In this document: positions 17,196 through 26,030 of the stretch, one piece after another
Numbering within the stretch: position 1 is the stretch's first letter
Layout: each line of letters opens with the position of its first letter
From: Alkalicoccus urumqiensis
GTDB taxonomy: Bacteria > Bacillota > Bacilli > Bacillales > Salisediminibacteriaceae
Length of the DNA: 64,000 nucleotides
Direction of reading: 5' to 3'
Assembly: GCF_002993335.1 (NCBI RefSeq)
Contig: NZ_PVNS01000005.1
Location: 62,001 to 126,000 of the forward strand
The notes under the pieces: model-generated
The model's input: the letters and a program-made list of their open reading frames with translations, nothing else
What the model was told of the DNA's origin: nothing
The model's database searches: none
Made by a program: the position numbers and the translations under genes

Positions 17196-17258
17196 CGCCC
17201 CCATCCCTTTCTGACTGTAAACTAGTACTCTTTTCCCTAATGCAGCAGAAACGAAACG

Positions 17259-18059
17259 TCAAAGCGGCCGTCCCGGATCGTCCCGGTTTAAAAAACCGCC
17301 CTCCGAATGAAGAACCTGTCCTGTAATCCAGCTGCTTTCCTCCCGGCACAAAAAGGCAGCCGCTCTGGCGGCGTCTTCCGGCATGCCGATTCTTCCTCCG
17401 GGAAACAGCGGAGTTAACTCTTTCTTCACTGAAGCATTCATCCAGCCGGTATCTGTCGGACCCGGGTTCAGCGCATTCAATGTAATATGTCTTGCTGCAA
17501 GCTGCGAATGAATCGAATGAACGATCGTTTCTGCGGCCGATTTTGTCACTACGTACGAGAGCTCCTCCGGCATCTGGCCCCGTGACCAGCCGGTGGCAAT
17601 GTTCACAATACGCCCTTCTTTGTCCCGTGGCAGGCAGCGGACAAACGATTGAATCATCATTACTACAGCTCTGGTATTAACCTGATAATGGCGGTCCAGC
17701 GCATCCGCCGTCACCGTTTGAATCGAGTCATCAATGGAACAGCAGGCGTTGTTCACCAGTACCTGCACCGGACGGCGGATATCCGCTTCAATCTGATGAA
17801 ACAGCCTCTCCGGTGCTTCCGGATCCTCCAGGTTCACTTCATAGTGGTACGCTTTTCCTCCGGCAGCTTCAATATCCTGCTTCACGGCCTCCGGACCTGC
17901 TGTTTCCCGGCCCCAGTCCATTTCATCATCATACGCCTGCCAGGACGTGAAAACGACGTCACAGTCTTCAGAAGCAAGCTTCCGGCTGATTGCTGCTCCA
18001 AGCCCGTTTGTTCTGCTGACACCAGTTACAAGCGCCAGCCTGCGTTTGTTTTCCATCAT
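17259..18059 (-). CDS. SDR-family oxidoreductase
   Basis: 266 residues with a Rossmann fold. The NAD(P)-binding loop is TGVSRTNGLGAAI (about 12-24), the NNAC strand follows in VLVNNACC, and the catalytic pair is Y and K in YVVTKSAAE (about 171-175). It resembles 3-oxoacyl reductase-like SDRs of unknown substrate. The GAAGGAG site is 4-7 bases before the start codon. It reads in the same direction as ppaC but a terminator separates them. Substrate not predictable. Confidence 0.88.
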   Translation of the reverse strand: MMENKRRLALVTGVSRTNGLGAAISRKLASEDCDVVFTSWQAYDDEMDWGRETAGPEAVKQDIEAAGGKAYHYEVNLEDPEAPERLFHQIEADIRRPVQVLVNNACCSIDDSIQTVTADALDRHYQVNTRAVVMMIQSFVRCLPRDKEGRIVNIATGWSRGQMPEELSYVVTKSAAETIVHSIHSQLAARHITLNALNPGPTDTGWMNASVKKELTPLFPGGRIGMPEDAARAAAFLCREESSWITGQVLHSEGGFLNRDDPGRPL

Positions 18060-18075
18060 GCACTCCTTCTGCCTG

Positions 18076-18126
18076 TAAAAGGGAGCAGGTTCCCTCAGGC
18101 TGAATCAGCCGGGAGCCCTGCTCCTT
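18076..18126 (-). terminator. Intrinsic terminator of ppaC
   Basis: Minus strand GGAGCAGGGCTCCC pairs with GGGAACCTGCTCC, with one internal mismatch, followed by CTTTTAC. Confidence 0.75.
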
Positions 18127-18139
18127 ACAGCGTTTCTTT

Positions 18140-19075
18140 TTAAGAAGACAGTGCGCTCGTAAGTGGAGGCACAATCTGCTTTTTACGTGAAACAACACCT
18201 TCAAGTACTGCTTCATGTTCTTCCACTTTGACGTTAAACGCGGAATGAACAGCGTGTTCCTGTTCACCTGCAGTCAGGAGCACCGAATCGTTGGAAAGGA
18301 TATCCGTCACTGCCAGAGCGAAAAGGCCGTAGCCATTGGATGCCACTTCGGATTCCATCGCTTTCAGCACTTCCTCTTTGCGGGAAAGAACGTCATTTGT
18401 ATCTACGACATTTACCTGCGCAACTTTTACGGTGTGGCTTCCCATCGTAAACTCTTTCGCATCCAGTGTCAGCAGCTCTTCGGTCGATTTACTGCTCATG
18501 TCCGCACCGGCCTTCAGCATCTCCAGCCCGTACTCGTTGAGGTCTACTTCTGCCGTTACAGCCAGTTCTTCTGCTGCCTGCACATCCTCTTTCGTGCATG
18601 TCGGTGATTTAAACAGCAGTGTATCCGAGATAATCGCCGAGATCATCAGGCCGGCCATTTCTTTTGATGGTTTTTCCCCCTGCTCTTTGTACAGCTTCAA
18701 CAGAATAGTAGCTGTACAGCCGACCGGCTCCGCACGGTACAACAGCGGACCCTCAGTCTGGAAATTGGCAATCCGGTGATGGTCAATGACTTCCCGGATG
18801 GTAACATTTTCAATGTCATCCACACTCTGCTGAAATTCGTTGTGATCCACGAGTATAACGCTGCCGGTTTCCTCCGATGCACTGTCGATCCGCCGCGGGG
18901 CTTCTACACCGAAATGATCGAGAGCAAATTGTGTCTCCTGTGCAACATCACCGAGACGTACTGCCTCCGCATTCTCTCCTGTGCGGGTTTTCAGCTCCGC
19001 ATAAACCAGTGCGGACGCAATCGTATCTGTATCCGGATTTTTATGACCGAAAATTAATGTTTTCTGCTCACTCAT
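18140..19075 (-). CDS. ppaC: Manganese-dependent inorganic pyrophosphatase PpaC
   Basis: Class II pyrophosphatase, 311 residues, hydrolysing pyrophosphate in the cytosol. DHH family motifs are intact: GHKNPDTD at 10-17 (metal ligands H11, D15, D17), VDHNE near 75, DHH near 96-98, and the C-terminal DHHA2 substrate domain with the conserved SRKKQ (about 298-302). Length matches Bacillus PpaC. A monocistronic gene with its own terminator. Confidence 0.96.
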   Translation of the reverse strand: MSEQKTLIFGHKNPDTDTIASALVYAELKTRTGENAEAVRLGDVAQETQFALDHFGVEAPRRIDSASEETGSVILVDHNEFQQSVDDIENVTIREVIDHHRIANFQTEGPLLYRAEPVGCTATILLKLYKEQGEKPSKEMAGLMISAIISDTLLFKSPTCTKEDVQAAEELAVTAEVDLNEYGLEMLKAGADMSSKSTEELLTLDAKEFTMGSHTVKVAQVNVVDTNDVLSRKEEVLKAMESEVASNGYGLFALAVTDILSNDSVLLTAGEQEHAVHSAFNVKVEEHEAVLEGVVSRKKQIVPPLTSALSS

Positions 19076-19328
19076 CTGTATCTGCCCCTCTCTAATTCTG
19101 AATTTCCAGTCTTATTCTATCACGGAGATTCTGCCACTTCTACGCTGAAGCGGAAAAAATTCAATTTATCCGATGATGCTTGTAATAGTTTCTTCATTAA
19201 AATGAAATATAATAATTATGTATTTCCCACAATTTTTAGTAATTCTATGTTTTGGCTTCCTGTTCCTGGGGAAACAGACTACCAACGGCCTAATAAAGAG
19301 GCCAAAAATAATAGGAGGATGATGAATA

Positions 19329-19877
<549 letters not shown>

Positions 19878-19893
19878 TTAAACGTAACATCCG

Positions 19894-19921
19894 GCCGTCC
19901 CCTTTATGGGGGCGGCTTTTT
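19894..19921 (+). terminator. Intrinsic terminator of the Asp-rich gene
   Basis: GCCGTCCCC / GGGGGCGGC stem with a G-T pair, 5-base loop, then TTTTT. Confidence 0.85.
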
Positions 19922-20149
19922 CTGTCTGACTGCGGCCTGATGCTGCCAGACAGAAAACGTACCCACAAGCATACTTTTTTCTCTTCTAAGCCGGGCGGCT
20001 TTTCGTATGCCCGGGGGGCACGCCCTTCTATTCTTCGTTTTACTTCTCCTCTCTCCGGGAAAAGAATAAGGTACCTGGAGTTCTGTACAAGACAGTCAGT
20101 ACGATCCATGTTAGGATGAGACTAGGACAAAAATTGACCGGAACACTGA

Positions 20150-20178
20150 TTACAAAAACGATAAGCAATTGGTAAAAT
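20150..20178 (+). promoter_or_regulatory. Sigma-A-like promoter of the class D sortase
   Basis: TTACAA (20150-20155) and TAAAAT (20173-20178) with a 17-base spacer, 18 bases before the start codon. Confidence 0.5.
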
Positions 20179-20195
20179 AGTATGGAGGTGGCGTT

Positions 20196-20987
20196 GTGCG
20201 GAGAAAAATTGGCGGCCTGGTCATTGCAGGCGGACTTGTTTTTGCAGCTTGGAACGGCTACGCCTGGGCGACAGCAGGCGGAGGAAAAATGAATCTGGAA
20301 GACGGCGATGTCTTTGTAGCAGAAGAGATGGATGAGAGTGCTGCAGTAAACACGATTGAAGAAAACAACGATGAAAATGGGCAGGAATCTGCTGAAGCTT
20401 CTGATGCCAACGAATCTGAGCCGGAGCCGGCAGACACGGAATCGAACAACAGCGCTTCTAACAATACTTCTGAAGAAAATGAAAATCAGGAGGAAGCTGA
20501 AGCGTCATCCAATGAGGCCCCACCTGTGGAGGAAGAAGAGGAACCCGAACCGCGTACCTACGATGAGTATACACGCGGCGATGAAGTAGGAATGCTTCTT
20601 GTCCCCGAAATTGATATGAAATATCCTATTTACTGGGGAACGGATGAAGAAACATTGGATCAGGGCGTCGGTTACCATGAAGGAGATTACACTACGCCTC
20701 CGGACGGACTGCGCCATACCGTACTCTCCGGACACCGGGATACGGTGTTCAGCGAGCTTGGAGACCTTGAAGAAGGTGATATGCTCTATGTGCAGTTTGA
20801 AGGAACTCAATATGAATACGAAATGAAGAAAACGTGGATTACCGACGCAGAGGACCGGACCGTCATTGTACGAAAGGACGAGCCGGTGCTGACACTTACC
20901 ACCTGTTATCCGTTCAATTATATCGGCTTTGCTCCTGACCGGTATATTATTGAAGCACACCTTGTAAACCGTACAGAAATGGAATAA
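20196..20987 (+). CDS. Class D sortase
   Basis: 263 residues. Transpeptidase that joins surface proteins to the wall: an N-terminal membrane anchor (about 5-26), a long Glu/Asn-rich acidic stalk (about 40-125), and the sortase barrel (about 130-263). The catalytic triad is visible as H180 (LSGHRDT), C237 (TLTTCYPF) and R249 (APDRYII); the TLTTCYPF form is typical of class D. The GTG start has GGAGGTGG upstream. It directly follows the Asp-rich anchored protein, its likely substrate. A terminator and the second repeat copy follow. Confidence 0.92.
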   Translation: MRRKIGGLVIAGGLVFAAWNGYAWATAGGGKMNLEDGDVFVAEEMDESAAVNTIEENNDENGQESAEASDANESEPEPADTESNNSASNNTSEENENQEEAEASSNEAPPVEEEEEPEPRTYDEYTRGDEVGMLLVPEIDMKYPIYWGTDEETLDQGVGYHEGDYTTPPDGLRHTVLSGHRDTVFSELGDLEEGDMLYVQFEGTQYEYEMKKTWITDAEDRTVIVRKDEPVLTLTTCYPFNYIGFAPDRYIIEAHLVNRTEME

Positions 20988-20994
20988 TCCAGTT

Positions 20995-21040
20995 GAAGAC
21001 CGGAGTGGAGCCGTGCTGTTCCACTCCGGTCTTCTTTGTT
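20995..21040 (+). terminator. Intrinsic terminator of the class D sortase
   Basis: GAAGACCGGAGTGGA pairs perfectly with TCCACTCCGGTCTTC, followed by TTTGTT. Repeat copy 2 begins within a few bases. Confidence 0.88.
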
Positions 21041-21042
21041 CG

Positions 21043-21530
21043 AGTACAAGAAAGTATAAAATTCGAATCCTCTTCCGAGCAGGGATGCCAAGGGTTTTGG
21101 CATTTCAAAGCTTTGTTAAATTAACTATTTGCTTCTGTTGGTAGAGCTTCTCCGCTACTCGGCAGAAGCTTGCCTTCCAGCCGGGCGTTATCTGCACGGC
21201 TGCATCGCATGAGTGGAGCCGGCCTTTGGTTTAAGCCGCAGGACAGCGATTTTCTGCCATGCGGCGCGGCTGCGCGGAGCCATGCTTCTTAAAACAAAGC
21301 GTTGTCCAGCTCCAGCGCCCGCTCTGGTTCCTTCACCCCTGCCGATGAAAGCAAAGAGCAGCTTTCGTCGGCAGGGCCTCCAGGACTGGTCGCTCGTAAC
21401 CAGGGCGCTTCCGCTTTTCGAATACCCTCCGGAACGCGTACGGTTGCAGGTGCAGGCAGAAAGCGGGTACCTGTTCAACAAACGTCTCTTAGCTTTTAAG
21501 ACCAGGCGGTTTCTGCCTGGTTTATTTTAT
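21043..21530 (+). repeat. Dispersed structured repeat, copy 2 (488 bp, shortened)
   Basis: Same sequence family as 12643-13424 and 53977-54759 but in the opposite orientation. It starts AGTACAAGAAAGTATAAAAT and ends in the CCAGGC / GCCTGG stem followed by TTTATTTTAT. About 290 bp are missing between CGCTTTTCG (about 21420) and CCCTCCGGAACGCG. The conserved GCCGCA...TGCGGC hairpin (21235-21265) and the CCCTGCCGA...TCGGCAGGG hairpin (about 21338-21378) are kept. It fills the gap between the sortase and the CatE-like gene, where no other gene is seen. Confidence 0.9.
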
Positions 21531-21607
21531 AAAATCTGCCAATGCTGTCTTGCTATTTCGCCCCAATTCACTTACAATTAGTTCATAACACAAAAGGAGT
21601 GAGTGAT

Positions 21608-22414
21608 TTGTCTTTCCATACATCACCGGCTGCATTCGTAGAAATGATCCGCCTCGGCGTCAGTGATTTAACCCATTCCGTTCAATTTTATCAGGACGTT
21701 CTCGGTTTTCAGGCATCTGTCCATGATAATGGTACCGCTGACCTAACTGCCGGCGGCCGTACGCTTGTCATTTTAGAAGAGGGGTATACCAGACCTTCCG
21801 AAGCACGCGAAGGACTTTTCCATGTGGCTTTTCTGCTTCCGGACCGTCCGTCGCTGGGCGCTTTTCTCACACATCTCGTTCAACATAGATTCCCTGTGCA
21901 GGGGGCAAGTGACCATGGCGTGAGTGAAGCCATTTATCTCCAGGACCCTGATGGCAATGGAATTGAAGTTTACCGGGACCGTCCTGCCACAGAATGGACA
22001 TGGAGCAGCGGCCGTGTTCATATGACTACGGAACCGCTCGATGCAGAAGCAGTCGCTGCCCAGGCCCGGGCATGGAACGCACTGCCGGATGAAACCATTA
22101 TCGGCCACGTCCATCTGCAGACATCTTCCCTGCCGGCTGCAAAAGCGTTTTATGAGACAGCATTCGGCATGCGGGAAGTTACGTCGATCGGGGATCATGC
22201 TTCCTTTCTGTCTACAGCCTCCTACCATCACCATATAGCATTAAATACTTGGTCCGGGCCCCGGATTCAAAAGCGGCAGCGTGGAGAAACCGGACTGCTC
22301 GAAATGCAGTTTTCCCTTCCCGGCGATGCGGCCTGGAAATCACTGCAAAGTGCTGCCCCCGGCATGACAGACCCACTCGGCGTCAAGCTGTCCGCCACTG
22401 CTTACTCTTCCTGA
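21608..22414 (+). CDS. VOC-family protein, CatE-like ring-cleaving dioxygenase
   Basis: 268 residues with two vicinal-oxygen-chelate repeats (about 10-125 and 155-268). It aligns by eye with Bacillus CatE (catechol 2,3-dioxygenase): HVAFLLPDRPSLGAFL, VSEAIYLQDPDGNGIEVYRDRP, TIIGHVHLQTSSL and YHHHIALNTW are all shared blocks. Metal ligands would be the His of GHVHL, a His in YHHHI and a late Glu (ETGLLEMQF region). TTG 21608 is the start because AAGGAG is 8 bases upstream. Substrate is not certain. Confidence 0.87.
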   Translation: MSFHTSPAAFVEMIRLGVSDLTHSVQFYQDVLGFQASVHDNGTADLTAGGRTLVILEEGYTRPSEAREGLFHVAFLLPDRPSLGAFLTHLVQHRFPVQGASDHGVSEAIYLQDPDGNGIEVYRDRPATEWTWSSGRVHMTTEPLDAEAVAAQARAWNALPDETIIGHVHLQTSSLPAAKAFYETAFGMREVTSIGDHASFLSTASYHHHIALNTWSGPRIQKRQRGETGLLEMQFSLPGDAAWKSLQSAAPGMTDPLGVKLSATAYSS

Positions 22415-22435
22415 ACCCCATTGTCCTAAAACCGT

Positions 22436-22482
22436 AAAAAGAGCAGGTTTCCGGAAACATCCCGGATACCTGCTCTTTTTTA
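22436..22482. terminator. Bidirectional intrinsic terminator
   Basis: AAAAAGAGCAGGT pairs with ACCTGCTCTTTTT, with an inner TCCGG/CCGGA stem. It sits between convergent catE-like and metH. Confidence 0.9.
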
Positions 22483-25400
22483 AACACTGAAATAACGTCC
22501 TTCTGGATGAGCGAATACCATAGCGGTAACACTCGCCTCCGGCTCCATCATATAGCCGTCCGTCAATTCCATGCCGATCGTGGCCGGCTGAATCAGCCGG
22601 AACAGCTTTTCCTGATCTTCCAGGTTCGGGCAGGCCGGATAGCCGAACGACACCCGCACTCCCTGATACTTTGCGGAGAAGCGCTCCTGCATCGTAAAGT
22701 CCGGGGAATCCGGGAAACCCCATTTATCCCGCATCATTTGATGCACACGCTCGGCGAAACCTTCAGCAAGCTCCAGTGCCGCTGCCTGAATCAGATGACT
22801 GTCCATATAGTCCCCGGCTTCCTTTGCCTCTTCCGCCATGCTGCGGACACCTTTACCGGCGGTAACAGCGAGGAAACCGACGTGGTCCATCACACCGCTT
22901 TCCTTCGAGCGGATAAAATCCGCAAGGCAGAGATACGGCTCCTGCTGCTGACGCGGGAAGGTGAACGTTTCGAGCACCGTCTGCTGATCAGCAGGGTCAT
23001 AAATGTAAATGGTTTCTCCTTCTGACTGAGCTGGATAAAATTGATACATGCCGTCTGCGCGGAGATGTTTCTCTTCATCCGCCCGCTTCAGAAACGCATC
23101 AACGCGTTCCTTCAACTTTTCTGCTTTTTCATTTCCCCGCTCCAGCTGCCGCTTGATGTTCCCATTCATCCCCAGGTGGGAGCCGAGAAGCGTCTGCATG
23201 TTCACGTACGGATAGAGGTGGGACAGTTTGTAATCCCGCAGAATATGCTGACTGTAGTCCTCCGGCACAAATAACGGTGCCTTTGGATCTACATTTGAGC
23301 GGACCGGTGCTGCAACGGCCGTGCCGCCGCCGCTCTCTTTTGCCGCTTTCTCATCGGCCGCACGCTGCACCGCTTTTTCCTGTTTCGCACGTGTTGTTTC
23401 AAACAGTTCTTCCCGCGCTTCCGGTTTCACCAATTGATTGGCAATGTCGAGTCCGTTCATCGCATCTTTGGCATACAGTACCATGCCGTTATATTCCTGG
23501 GCGATTTTTGTATCGGTAAAGCGGCGGGTGAGCGCGGCGCCCCCTACAAGAATCGGGATATCAATATTCTGCTCACGAAGGTCATTGGCAGTTATGACCA
23601 TCTGCTGCGTCGATTTAACGAGCAGGCCGGAGAGACCGATGATGTCCGGATCCTCTTTGTCAATCGCCTGCATCAGCTCATTCGGCGTCACCTTTATCCC
23701 AAGGTTCACGATCGAGAAACCGTTGTTTTTCAGAATAATTTCCACCAGATTTTTCCCGATATCATGGACGTCGCCTTTCACTGTAGCTAATATGACTTTC
23801 CCTTTGCCGCGGTCGTCCTTCTGCTCTTCCATGTGCGGCTCCAAATGAGCGACGGCTGCTTTCATCGCCTCGGCACTCTGAAGCACCTCGGCTACGATCA
23901 GCTCATTATCGTTAAACAGTTTACCGACTTCATCCATCCCCGCCATCAGCGGTCCGTTAATAATATCCAGCGGTTCATCGTATTCTTCGAGCGCTTTGTC
24001 TAAATCGTCGTAGAGGCCTTCTTTCGTCCCTTCAACAATATAATTCGCGAGCCGCTCCGCCAGTGTCATTGTCACAGACTGCTGCTGAGCTTTTGGTTTT
24101 TTCTTCCGATAGAAGGCTGTAAATTCCGCAAGCGTTTCATCGTTCGTATCAAATAACAGCTCATCGGACAGCTTCTTTTCTTCATCTGATACCGACCCGT
24201 ACCGTTCCAGCTTTTCTGTATTCACGATAGCGTAGTCCAGACCCGCCCGCGTGCAGTGGTACATAAATGCTGCGTTCAGTACTTCCCGTCCGAGCGGCGG
24301 CAGACCGAAGGAAACGTTGCTGACACCTAGAATCGTCAGTGTCTCCGGCATTTCTTCTTTAATCATACGGATGCCTTCCACGGTCGCCTGCGCCGAGCCG
24401 ATATACTGCTCATCGCCGGTTCCGACCGGAAATACGAGCGGATCAAAGATGATATCCTGCCCGGGAATACCGTATTTTTTCGTCAGTAAGTCATACGATC
24501 TCCGGGCGATTTCCAGCTTTCGCTCTGCTGTGACACCCATGCCTTCTTCGTCAATCGTACCGACAATAACTGCGGCTCCAAACCGGCGGACAAGCGGCGC
24601 CACTGCTTCAAACCGTTCTTCGCCGTCTTCCAGGTTGATTGAATTGATCAGCGCCTTCCCCTGCGAATACGTCAGCGCTTTTTCGATGACATGCTCATCC
24701 GTCGAGTCAATCATGAGCGGTGTTTTTACTTTGTTGATTACCTGCTGAAGAAACTTTTCCATGTCTTCCATTTCGTCACGGTCCGGGTCCGCCAGGCAGA
24801 CGTCGATCACATGGGCTCCTTTTTTCACCTGGGCCCGTGCAATTTCCGATGCTTCTTCATACTTTTCTTCGGCAATCAGCCGTTTAAATTTCTTTGACCC
24901 GATGACGTTCGTCCGTTCTCCGACGAGAAGCGGACGCATCGAATCATCATAGACGAGCGGCTCAATGCCGGAAACGACGTGAGGATGTGCCGTCTGCGGT
25001 TCGCGCGGCTCGTAGTTTTTCACCATCTCACTCAGTGCACGGATATGATCCGGTGTGGTACCACAGCAGCCGCCGACGATGTTGAGCCAGCCCTTTTCAG
25101 CAAAACCGGCGAGCTTCTGCGCGAGCATCTGCGGAGATTCATGATAGTGTCCTTCTTCATCCGGCAGCCCCGCGTTCGGATAGCAGTGTACATAGGACGT
25201 CGCCAGGTCAGACAGAGACCGGAGATGATCCTGCATAAATTCCGGACCTGTGGCACAGTTGAGTCCGACAACCGTCGGGTTCATATGCTCGAGGGAAATA
25301 TAGAACGATTCAATCGTCTGGCCGGCAAGGGTCGTTCCCATCGGTTCAATCGTTCCGGAAATGATCAGCGGCATCCGTCTGCCTTTTTCTTTTTCTACGC

Positions 25401-25932
25401 GCTCAATGGCAACATAAGCTGCTTTCACGTTCCGCATATCCTGGCTTGTCTCCAGGAGAAGCACGTCACTTCCGCCGTCCACGAGGCCGAGCACCTGCTC
25501 GTAGTACGTGTCTGCAAGCTCCTCAAACGTCGTTCCTCCGGTGACAGAAAGCGACTTCGTCGTCGGTCCCATCGCCCCGGCAACAAAGCGCGGCTTCTCC
25601 GTTGTGGAAAAGCGGTCTGCTTCCTCCCGCGCAATTTTCGCTGCACGCACATTTAAATCATATGCTTCGTCCTGCAGATCGTAATCGGCAAGGACGATGG
25701 ACGTTGCGCCGAATGTATTTGTTTCGATAATATCCGATCCTGCTTCCAGGTATGCGCGGTAAATGCCCCGGATGACGTCCGGGGAAATGACGTTTAAATA
25801 TTCGTTGCATCCGTCAAATTCTTCACCGCCGAACTGCTCCGGAGTCAGCTGCGCATCCTGAAGCATCGTTCCCATCGCTCCATCGAGCAGCAGAATCCGG
25901 GACTGCAGTTCCTGTTCAAATTGAGTTGTCAT
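22480..25932 (-). CDS. metH: Cobalamin-dependent methionine synthase MetH
   Basis: Transfers methyl from methyl-tetrahydrofolate to homocysteine via methylcobalamin. 1150 residues with all four modules: homocysteine/zinc domain (about 1-310; LNCATGPE and GGCCGTTPDHI give the Cys ligands), pterin domain (about 330-610; GERTNVIGSKKFKRL), helical cap plus B12 domain (about 640-870; base-off motif in KGDVHDIGKNLV), and reactivation domain (about 890-1150; RVSFGYPACPNLEDQ). ATG 25932 begins the conserved MTTQFEQEL; its ribosome site is weak (GGAAGG about 15 bases off), and an in-frame TTG at 25968 is possible. Last gene of the S-box operon; B12 comes from the salvage operon at the right end of the window. 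Confidence 0.96.
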   Translation of the reverse strand: MTTQFEQELQSRILLLDGAMGTMLQDAQLTPEQFGGEEFDGCNEYLNVISPDVIRGIYRAYLEAGSDIIETNTFGATSIVLADYDLQDEAYDLNVRAAKIAREEADRFSTTEKPRFVAGAMGPTTKSLSVTGGTTFEELADTYYEQVLGLVDGGSDVLLLETSQDMRNVKAAYVAIERVEKEKGRRMPLIISGTIEPMGTTLAGQTIESFYISLEHMNPTVVGLNCATGPEFMQDHLRSLSDLATSYVHCYPNAGLPDEEGHYHESPQMLAQKLAGFAEKGWLNIVGGCCGTTPDHIRALSEMVKNYEPREPQTAHPHVVSGIEPLVYDDSMRPLLVGERTNVIGSKKFKRLIAEEKYEEASEIARAQVKKGAHVIDVCLADPDRDEMEDMEKFLQQVINKVKTPLMIDSTDEHVIEKALTYSQGKALINSINLEDGEERFEAVAPLVRRFGAAVIVGTIDEEGMGVTAERKLEIARRSYDLLTKKYGIPGQDIIFDPLVFPVGTGDEQYIGSAQATVEGIRMIKEEMPETLTILGVSNVSFGLPPLGREVLNAAFMYHCTRAGLDYAIVNTEKLERYGSVSDEEKKLSDELLFDTNDETLAEFTAFYRKKKPKAQQQSVTMTLAERLANYIVEGTKEGLYDDLDKALEEYDEPLDIINGPLMAGMDEVGKLFNDNELIVAEVLQSAEAMKAAVAHLEPHMEEQKDDRGKGKVILATVKGDVHDIGKNLVEIILKNNGFSIVNLGIKVTPNELMQAIDKEDPDIIGLSGLLVKSTQQMVITANDLREQNIDIPILVGGAALTRRFTDTKIAQEYNGMVLYAKDAMNGLDIANQLVKPEAREELFETTRAKQEKAVQRAADEKAAKESGGGTAVAAPVRSNVDPKAPLFVPEDYSQHILRDYKLSHLYPYVNMQTLLGSHLGMNGNIKRQLERGNEKAEKLKERVDAFLKRADEEKHLRADGMYQFYPAQSEGETIYIYDPADQQTVLETFTFPRQQQEPYLCLADFIRSKESGVMDHVGFLAVTAGKGVRSMAEEAKEAGDYMDSHLIQAAALELAEGFAERVHQMMRDKWGFPDSPDFTMQERFSAKYQGVRVSFGYPACPNLEDQEKLFRLIQPATIGMELTDGYMMEPEASVTAMVFAHPEGRYFSV

Positions 25933-25983
25933 CCTGCCATCATCGTCCCTTCCACGTTCAGCGTTCAAGCTGTTATTCTATCT

Positions 25984-26030
25984 GCAGCCCGGCTGAGCTG
26001 CAGTACCCTTTCCAACTATTACCGGGCTGC
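25984..26030 (-). other. Intercistronic hairpin between yitJ-like gene and metH
   Basis: GCAGCCCGG (26030-26022, minus strand, just before and touching the upstream stop codon) pairs with CCGGGCTGC (25992-25984). Nine perfect pairs, no T-tract, so it may be a processing, stabilising or partial termination site within the operon. Confidence 0.45.

Larger units (their letters stand above)
19878..20195. other. Gene-free region with hairpins and the sortase promoter
   Basis: Besides the terminator at 19894-19921, it holds a second hairpin at about 19921-19953 (TCTGTCTG / CAGACAGA) and a third near 19990-20025 (GCCGGGC / GCCCGGG). No coding sequence is supported. The promoter of the class D sortase lies at its right end. 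Confidence 0.5.

Noticed and set aside
20134-20166. TTGACC at 20134 as the -35 of the sortase gene
   Set aside because: No acceptable -10 lies 16-18 bases downstream; TTACAA/TAAAAT with a 17-base spacer fits better.
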